Assembly: GCA_964036195.1 (NCBI GenBank)
Contig: OZ038452.1
Coordinates: 22,269,785-22,333,784, forward strand
Direction: 5' to 3'
Origin: Sphaerolaimus hirsutus
Taxonomy: Eukaryota > Nematoda > Chromadorea > Monhysterida > Sphaerolaimidae
Length of the DNA: 64,000 bases
Under the pieces are notes generated by a model. It was not told the origin of the DNA. It saw only the letters and a program-made list of their open reading frames with translations, and made no database searches. The position numbers and the translations under genes were made by a program. This document shows, one piece after another, positions 57,997 through 64,000 of the stretch (position 1 is the first letter of the stretch; every line of letters begins with the position of its first letter).

Positions 57997-60900
57997 TCAG
58001 CGCCGGGAGATCCTGGCAACACCGACGATAAAATTTAATAGGGTAAGTATAAAAATATATATCCTACCTAGGTATATTTTGATATTTTCTGATTTTTTTT
58101 TGTTGAATATTTGATAATCTTTCAAAAAGAAAATATTATCAAATCTATCTGGAAACTCCTGCAAAAATTATATAAAGAAATATTGTATTTTCTGACATTG
58201 AAATGGGTAAAATACAACATCACGAAAGTAAAGCAGCCCCAAAAATACCCATCGAGCGGCGTGACGCGGCCGCCATGTTGCTGCGACGGGGTGGGCGGCA
58301 CTGGCGCTGCCCAGGTGCGCGACGGCGGCCGCGCTCCCGACACTGCCCCAGACACTGACGGCACGCTGAAATGGTGTTGGATCGATCGATATTAGATACA
58401 TCAATTTCGACTCAGACACTAGTTGACAACGACATCCAAATGTCAACTGGTTCCGATCCCAATTCAAAGCTTGTTGACAGCAGACGAATGACGTTCAGAT
58501 GCAAAAGTGTTGAATCACGCGGCGGTGTTGAAAAAATATTGCGGTAATTATGTGCAGTGTAAATACAAAGCCGGCATGAAGTATACCCATGTTTAGACAA
58601 GAATGCGTAGTGCTACACGCCAACAAGCTTTTAACTGCGATCGGACCAGGTGGCAATCCCAAGCCCTGTAAAGTTTAAAGTAAAGTGTCAAATGTAAAGT
58701 CAAATGCAAAGTAAAGTGTCAAATGTAAAGTCAAATGCAAAGTAAAGTGTCAAATGTAAAGTCAAATGCAAAGTAAAGTGTCAATTGTCATGCAAAGTTC
58801 AGTAATAATTTTTTCTTTTGTTTTGATTGACACTTTACTTTGCATTTGACTTTACATTTGACACTTTACTTTACACTTTACAGGGCTTGGGACTGCCCCC
58901 AGTTGACATTTCGTTTCGCTGTCAACTAGGCTATTAATGTTGGGCCCTTAAATGTGAATGAAATCGATCAGAAAAACTTACCCATTATAAGGTTGCGAGC
59001 CGATGAAATACGGCTGAGCTATCGGCGCCTTGCTCCGCTTGTGTTTCTTCTTTTGAGCGAACAGGATACATAAAAAACAGGCCAATAGACTCCCTCCAAG
59101 TATGATTGCCAAAATAATAATGAACCAGTCCGAATTTGATGGTTTATTTGATTTGTCATCCCCTTTTCCGTTTGAATTCACGAGAGACTGGAGGTCATCT
59201 TGTATGGCTAAATTTCCTGAAAGTTTCACAATGTTTTTGCAAAGCGACATTTGAAGGGTGTGCTTCTAAAAGTACCGATCTAAAATTTTTCAAATTTGAG
59301 TTAGGACCATTTTTGGGGTCCCCATAAACATGCGCTTCAAAAATATATATAATATGTGCGGGGTGCGAAATTCAATTTTGAGATATGGGGGGTCGAAAAA
59401 AGCAAAAAAATCGCAAAATACGGTTTTTGAAATTTTAAAAGTACCGATCTACAAGCTTTTTCAGCTTTTGTGTCTTTAAAAGTACCGATCTACACACTTT
59501 TTTCAAAATTGTTCTTTTAAATGTACCGATCTGCACATTATTTTTTGTGCTTCTAAAAGTACCGATGTCAGATCGGCGTTTGATTCAGCAAAAACTCATT
59601 TTGTGCTTTTTTATTATGGGTAAAAGTACCGATCTACAGCTGTCTGATTTTGTGCTTTAAAAGATACCGATCTACATGCTTTTACCAATTTGTTCCTTTA
59701 AAATGTACTGTACTACAAAAATATAATTCACTAAATTTTATATAGCTAGTGTTATGTGTATAATCAATGATTATACCCATGCATGTGGATACCCAAAAAT
59801 ATGGCCGAAATACCCATACCCAAAATTCCCATACCCAATACCCATGTATGGGTATTGCATACTCCAAACTTTCAATTGCGATTGTCTCAAAATCGATTTT
59901 TTGTAGATCGGTACTTTTAGAAGCACACCCTTCATTTATGTTTCGAGCCACGTTTTCACAAACCGGCGGGAATTACAACCGCGTCCGTTTCTTGTCCAGT
60001 TTCCTCACTCGTAATGCCAAAAACTGGCGTAGGTTCTGTGCTTCGAAGAGCCGATGTCGCAACCATTTTCGGTACTGTCACTGCGTTTGTAACAGCTGGG
60101 GGCACTCACAGACCCTGTAAAATACCCTGTCAAATGTAGAATGTCAAGGAAAGTGTCAAAAGTTATGTAAAATGCCGTGTAAAATGGCAAAGTTCCGTTT
60201 GCCATTTTACCAAGTGTTAACATCATTACACAAAGTATTTTACACTTTACATGTCATTTGACATTTTACAGGGAATTTTACATGTCTTTTTACTTTTTTC
60301 ATGACATTTGACATTTTCCAGGGCATTTTACATGTCTTTTGTCACTTTGCATGGCATTTGACAGGGCATTTGACAGGGTCTGGGAGTGGCACCTGGTAAT
60401 GGAGTGGTTTTCATTGACGTGGCCATGATTGTGGTAAAACTGTTCGTGGTAGCATCCATCTCCTTAATTTCTCCAATGCCCAGCGTGAATTGCCGCTCCA
60501 CATTGTTATTAGGTGCCTGATTTCCAGCCACAAGTGCGCTGATAATGTCCGCTAGCTGAGCTTGCGTCAGACTTCCTTCGGGCACATTCTGAGGCACTGT
60601 GGTGGGATCGCCGCCAGCTGGCGGGATGTTTGTGGATGTCTGTGGTTGGCCTAGCCGCTCGTTTAGAACTCGAGCGAGGTCGTTCAGGTCGAAATTGAGC
60701 TGCGAATCAATGGTGTTTTTATCGAAACAAATTCGCAAAATATATCGACGTGAATTTCTAATCTCCCCATGGGCCAATACACACAAGTTGACATCGCAAA
60801 TTCGTGTCAACTGAATGTCAACTAAAACACACATTTTTATCAAAAAGCATCACACACTACAAAAACTCTGAAAATCAAGTGTGACGATATAAAATAAAAT

Positions 60901-63838
60901 ATTCTATCACATACATACCGTATTTCCTCGAAATAACCCCCGGGGGGTGATTGTTTCATAGTGGTCCCGAGAGGGGGGGTATTTCGAGGGGGGGTTATTA
61001 TTTCACACGAAAAATTTTAAGATCCCTGTACGAAATTGTCGTCTGAAACGTACACAGACGTCGAAAAATACAACAAAAACCGCCATTTATAAGGTTATGT
61101 AGACTAATATTAGTATAAACACTGTTCTAACGTGACACCAACATTGTTTTAACGTCTGTTCTGTATTACACAGAACACAAACTACAGTTATTGTCATGTA
61201 TGTTCCCTTTACACTCAATTTGGGGGGGTATTTCGAGGGGGGGGGGTGATTGTTTCATAGTGGTCTCGAGAGGGGGGGGGGGTCAAACGAGGGGGGGGGT
61301 ATTTCGAGGGGGGGTATTTCGAGGAAATACGGTAGGATGGTTGAAATCACATACCTAATTAACCAAAATTAAGTTGAATTTAGTTGACACGAATTTTGAT
61401 GTCAACTAGTGTGTCTGAGCCCTAAGTCGCTCAAAAAGTCACCCACCGGTTCAGGATTGCCGCTGGCGATGGGTCTGAGCTGCAGCCACTCGCCATCTCC
61501 ACTGCCCGGCTGCGCGTTTTCCTCGGCACTTTGCGTCACTCCAAGTTCATTTTGGTTCTGTAAACGCTCATTGATCAGTCTCTGCGGCGTGTGACACGTG
61601 CCTGACTGAATTCTAATGAAGCGATTTTAATTGCTCTGTAAACGCCACACCTGTAAATCATTGGGATTGAAGTTGATCGGCTTCGGCGTGCCCATCATGC
61701 TCGCTTTTATGGCCACTGTCTGGCCGTTTAGAAATTGCTCGTCTTGACGCGCTTGCCTGGCGAGACTGTAAAGCTTTCGATCACTGTCGGACTTCGTGGA
61801 ATTGAATGAGTATACCGTATTTATTCTAATAGAAGGACAGGTCTCCAATATAAAGGGCGTGTCTCCAATAGAGGAGCGGGTCTCCAATAGAAGGGCGTTT
61901 TCAATAGACGGGCGGGTATCCAATAGAAGTGCAGGTAAAAAGTTGACGAAAAAAATAGAAGGGCGTCCTTCTATTAGAAGAAATACGGAAACCATTGACC
62001 GACCTGCCCTCTACCTGCTGTCTGACCAATTCGCCATTTTGCAACAGCACATCGAGCACGTTCTGCAGCAATCTTTCGTCGAACCCGACCGCCTGCGTGT
62101 TCGAAACGGTGCCGGCGATCGGCACCAGATGCGGGCTTTTTTGATTCAGCGGCACCAGTTTCGGCTCTTCGCACTCGTCCATGGCTAGGATGGCCGTTTT
62201 TGGCGGCACCTGTCGCGGTGGTTTCAAAAACCGGTTTCAAAACCTTCTATTGATTAAGTGGGAAAAGCGCCAAAAAATAAATGCCAAGCGCCTTCAGCAC
62301 ATGTAGCAGTCCCAAGCCCTGTAAAGTGTAAACTAGGTAAATTATTAAAGTCATGCAAAATGTACCTAATGTAAGGTCTTGATTGTTATGGCAAATGTCA
62401 AGTGTCAATTGTCATGCAAAGTGCAGTAAGGAAATCTTTTTTTATTATTTTTTTATTGACACTTTACATGACATTTTACACTCAACTTTACGCTTTACAG
62501 GGTTCGGGACTGTCCCCAGGCCATTTAGGTTATTCAACAAATAACGCCTAGTTTCAAACGGGCCACAAAAAAGCCGCCGCTTCCAATTCACTAAACCATT
62601 CCACCATTCCATCACTTCCATCACCCCACCACCCACCACCCAGCTTCCCACCAACCAAATACAGAAACTCCGGGCCGCCGCAAGCCACCGCGTCACCATC
62701 GATCAGCGCCGCGGGGCTGCTATAAAACCACTGCAGCAGGGGCAGCGTGCTGCAGTCGCACAGCCACGGGTTGCCCGACAGCGACACCTCGTTGACCGTG
62801 TGCAGGCGGGTTAGGTCGGTCGCTATGATCTGGGTTTGAGGGTTGAGGTGGATTAGGTACCTTGGTGGAAAGTCGCGTTCGCTGTGCAAGTTCCGCGTTG
62901 GTGCCCATTGGAAAGGTCCCGCGAGGTGTCTCTTTCGTTGGCTTTTGTTAAGAAATTTTACACGGAAGTTGTATTTACCGTATTACCTCGAAATACCCCC
63001 ATGGGGGTTTATTATTTCGCCAGCAAAATTTGAGGGGGGGTTAATTCGAGGGGGGGTTTTATTATTTCGTCAGAAATTTTCGTGAAATTCGTAGTAGGTA
63101 ATAAAATGGTAATAAACGCTTTCTCACACACAAAAATGGTAATAAACGCGAGAAAATAGGTAGTATTGGGGCTATAGATGTACATCTGTACACAAATGAG
63201 CGTATAAGTGTATCTGCAATGCAAATTAGTAGTAATAAGTAAATCATGTACATCGCATACATGATGTACATCATTCTGGAGGGGGGGTATTTCGAGGGGG
63301 GGTTTATTATTTCACCAGCCCATTTTGAGGGGGGGTTAATTCGAGGGGTGTTAATTCAAGGGGGGGTTAATTCGAGGGGGGGTTAATTCAAGGGGGGGGA
63401 TAATTCGAGGTAACACGGTAGTTAGTAATGCCAAAAACACGGCGTGTCTAAAGACATTGGACTGTATTGAACAATCGTGCATGAGTGTTGTTTTCAATTC
63501 GCCATTCACGGTCAGACAAGGGGGCGTATTGAAGCCAGGACAGGAAACTCCCACGGGTAACAAAAAATTCGTCAAAAAAAAATAACTCCCCGGGGTCATA
63601 TTCGACGATATACCGTAATAGCAAAATGTCCAAAATACAGAATGACACCTACCTGCGTCAAAACATTGTCTCTCAGGTGCAGCGTCTGCAGATTGTCCGG
63701 CAGTTGCGGGAAAGTGTCCAGCAGACAACTATTTGCCACAAGTTTCCGCAGCAGGTAGCACTTTGAAATATCGACATTTATCAATGGGTTGTTCGACAGG
63801 TACAGCTCGAACAGCGACGGCGCTTGGTGGAATGTGGT
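57997..63838 (-). CDS. LRR single-pass membrane protein, copy 2, uninterrupted, 5' end beyond window
   Basis: Paralogue or allele of the gene at 10547-19512. Exons (minus): 63653-63838 (LRR), 62656-62829 (LRR C-terminal cap, NPWLCDC), 62015-62209, 61651-61791, 61447-61605, 60393-60699, 59964-60095, 58982-59216 (membrane span WFIIILAIILGGSLLACFLC), 58249-58365 (Pro-rich cytoplasmic), 57997-58012 (ISRR stop, tentative). All lengths equal their copy 1 counterparts and phases join. The 61651-61791 exon is intact, so this copy can encode the membrane form. At the 61447 exon the donor is GTGGGT, against a weaker GTTGGT in copy 1. The short intron between 59964 and 59216 is enlarged by an insertion. 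N-terminal LRR exons must lie beyond 64000. Confidence 0.8.
58650..58902 (+). mobile_element. Introner-like element with empty site in copy 1
   Basis: Inserted after GATCGGACCAG; starts GTGGCAATCCCAAGCCCTGT and ends ACAGGGCTTGGGACTGCCCCCAG, followed by TTGACATTTCG. Copy 1 reads GATCGGACCAGTTGACATTTCG at about 11181, so the insertion is clean with CCAG duplicated. The plus-oriented GT..AG is antisense to the host LRR gene, inside its intron. Interior: GTCAAATGCAAAGTAAAGT in tandem, then inverted. Confidence 0.93.
59253..59933. mobile_element. Inverted-repeat element, GTACCGATC word, in a short intron, private to copy 2
   Basis: Perfect ends GAAGGGTGTGCTTCTAAAAG...; ATTT on both sides (59249-59252, 59934-59937) is present once in copy 1 (12024-12027). 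AAAAGTACCGATCTACA words recur through the interior. It turns the intron between the stalk and membrane exons from about 62 bp to about 750 bp. Confidence 0.9.
60096..60392 (-). mobile_element. Introner-like intron, copy 2 counterpart of 12187-12457
   Basis: Same position and phase; 297 bp against 271 bp, differing in the centre. Shows that this intron predates the segmental duplication. Confidence 0.85.
60918..61332. mobile_element. TA-flanked MITE, CCGTATTTCC family, private to copy 2
   Basis: Copy 1 reads CACATAGGATGG at 12988-12999 without it. Confidence 0.88.
61815..61988. mobile_element. TA-flanked CCGTATTTATTCTAATAGAA MITE
   Basis: Copy 2 counterpart of 16510-16663, in the same intron. 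Confidence 0.75.
62303..62519 (+). mobile_element. Introner-like element, plus orientation, in LRR-gene intron
   Basis: Starts GTAGCAGTCCCAAGCCCTGT and ends ACAGGGTTCGGGACTGTCCCCAG. Antisense to the host gene, so not its intron boundary. Absent from the matching copy 1 intron, which has diverged. Confidence 0.75.
62978..63418. mobile_element. TA-flanked MITE, TATTACC subtype, private to copy 2
   Basis: TA at 62976-62977 and 63419-63420; copy 1 reads GTATTTAGTTACC at 17714-17726. Confidence 0.9.
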
Positions 63839-64000
63839 CTGCGTCACGTTAATTCATTGGATTAACTAGGTACTACTTTGATAGTCACATAGTGCTTACG
63901 CGATATTTTTAATAAGTACCTAGTTATTGTTCCCGTAATTTTATATTAGCAGTTTAAATCGATTTCCGCGCCAGGCCAGTTTTCGAACCCAGAAAATAGA

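Larger units (their letters stand above)
55158..64000. repeat. Segmental duplication, copy 2 (continues past window)
   Basis: Matches 9391-18525 in the same orientation, offset about 45.5-47.9 kb depending on private insertions. Confidence 0.9.

Noticed and set aside
59001-59250. Separate short gene starting MSLCKN upstream of the membrane span
   Set aside because: The ATG lies in an intron; a 3' splice site at 59217 joins the span exon to the stalk exon in phase in both copies.

Overview
This window is nuclear DNA from an invertebrate animal; I cannot name the species. The evidence is GT-AG introns with consistent phases, a testican (SPOCK) gene, an LLPH ribosome-biogenesis gene, duplicated leucine-rich-repeat (LRR) membrane-protein genes, and a very dense load of small inverted-repeat DNA transposons. 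About 200 N mark an assembly gap at 38934-39133. Exon boundaries below were placed by hand from splice sites and reading phase; no search or alignment was run.

Layout. 1-3892: a Polinton/adintovirus-like protein-primed DNA polymerase B on the minus strand, cut off by the left edge and split by seven introns of 36-74 nt. It is head to head, 17 bp apart, with an unrecognised 336-residue gene. 3893-9390: repeats only. 9391-18525 and 55158-64000: two same-orientation copies of one segment, each carrying an LRR single-pass membrane-protein gene on the minus strand. Copy 1 has a transposon inside a coding exon; copy 2 is intact but runs off the right edge. 21377-27533: a testican gene (minus) with a complete phase chain and one in-frame TGA. 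29848-30227: three exons of a small membrane protein. 33086-33857: two-exon LLPH. About 50063-50212: a possible first exon encoding a mitochondrial-type presequence. The rest is mostly nested transposons.

The repeats are the main story. At least 17 insertions have 8-bp target duplications and hAT-like ends (CAGAGTTG, CAGGGTTG, TAGTGATG, TAACGATG, CAACGATG). Another abundant group sits between TA dinucleotides and ends CCGTATTTCCTCGAAATA. In most families the interior is built from one short word iterated in both orientations, and that word changes coherently between subfamilies (AACGTA, AGTGTA, AGCGTA; GCGCCATGGCGC versus GGTGCC/GGCACC).

The strongest candidate for an undescribed system is a family of about 100-300 bp inverted-repeat elements beginning GTGCCA-TCCCAGACCCTGTAAA and ending with the complement plus CCCCAG. 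They duplicate CAG/CCAG on insertion and therefore carry splice sites at their exact edges. Two form whole introns (the LRR gene and testican), and one is a clean insertion whose empty site survives in the other segment copy. This is introner-like intron gain by a DNA transposon, with its own control in the same window.
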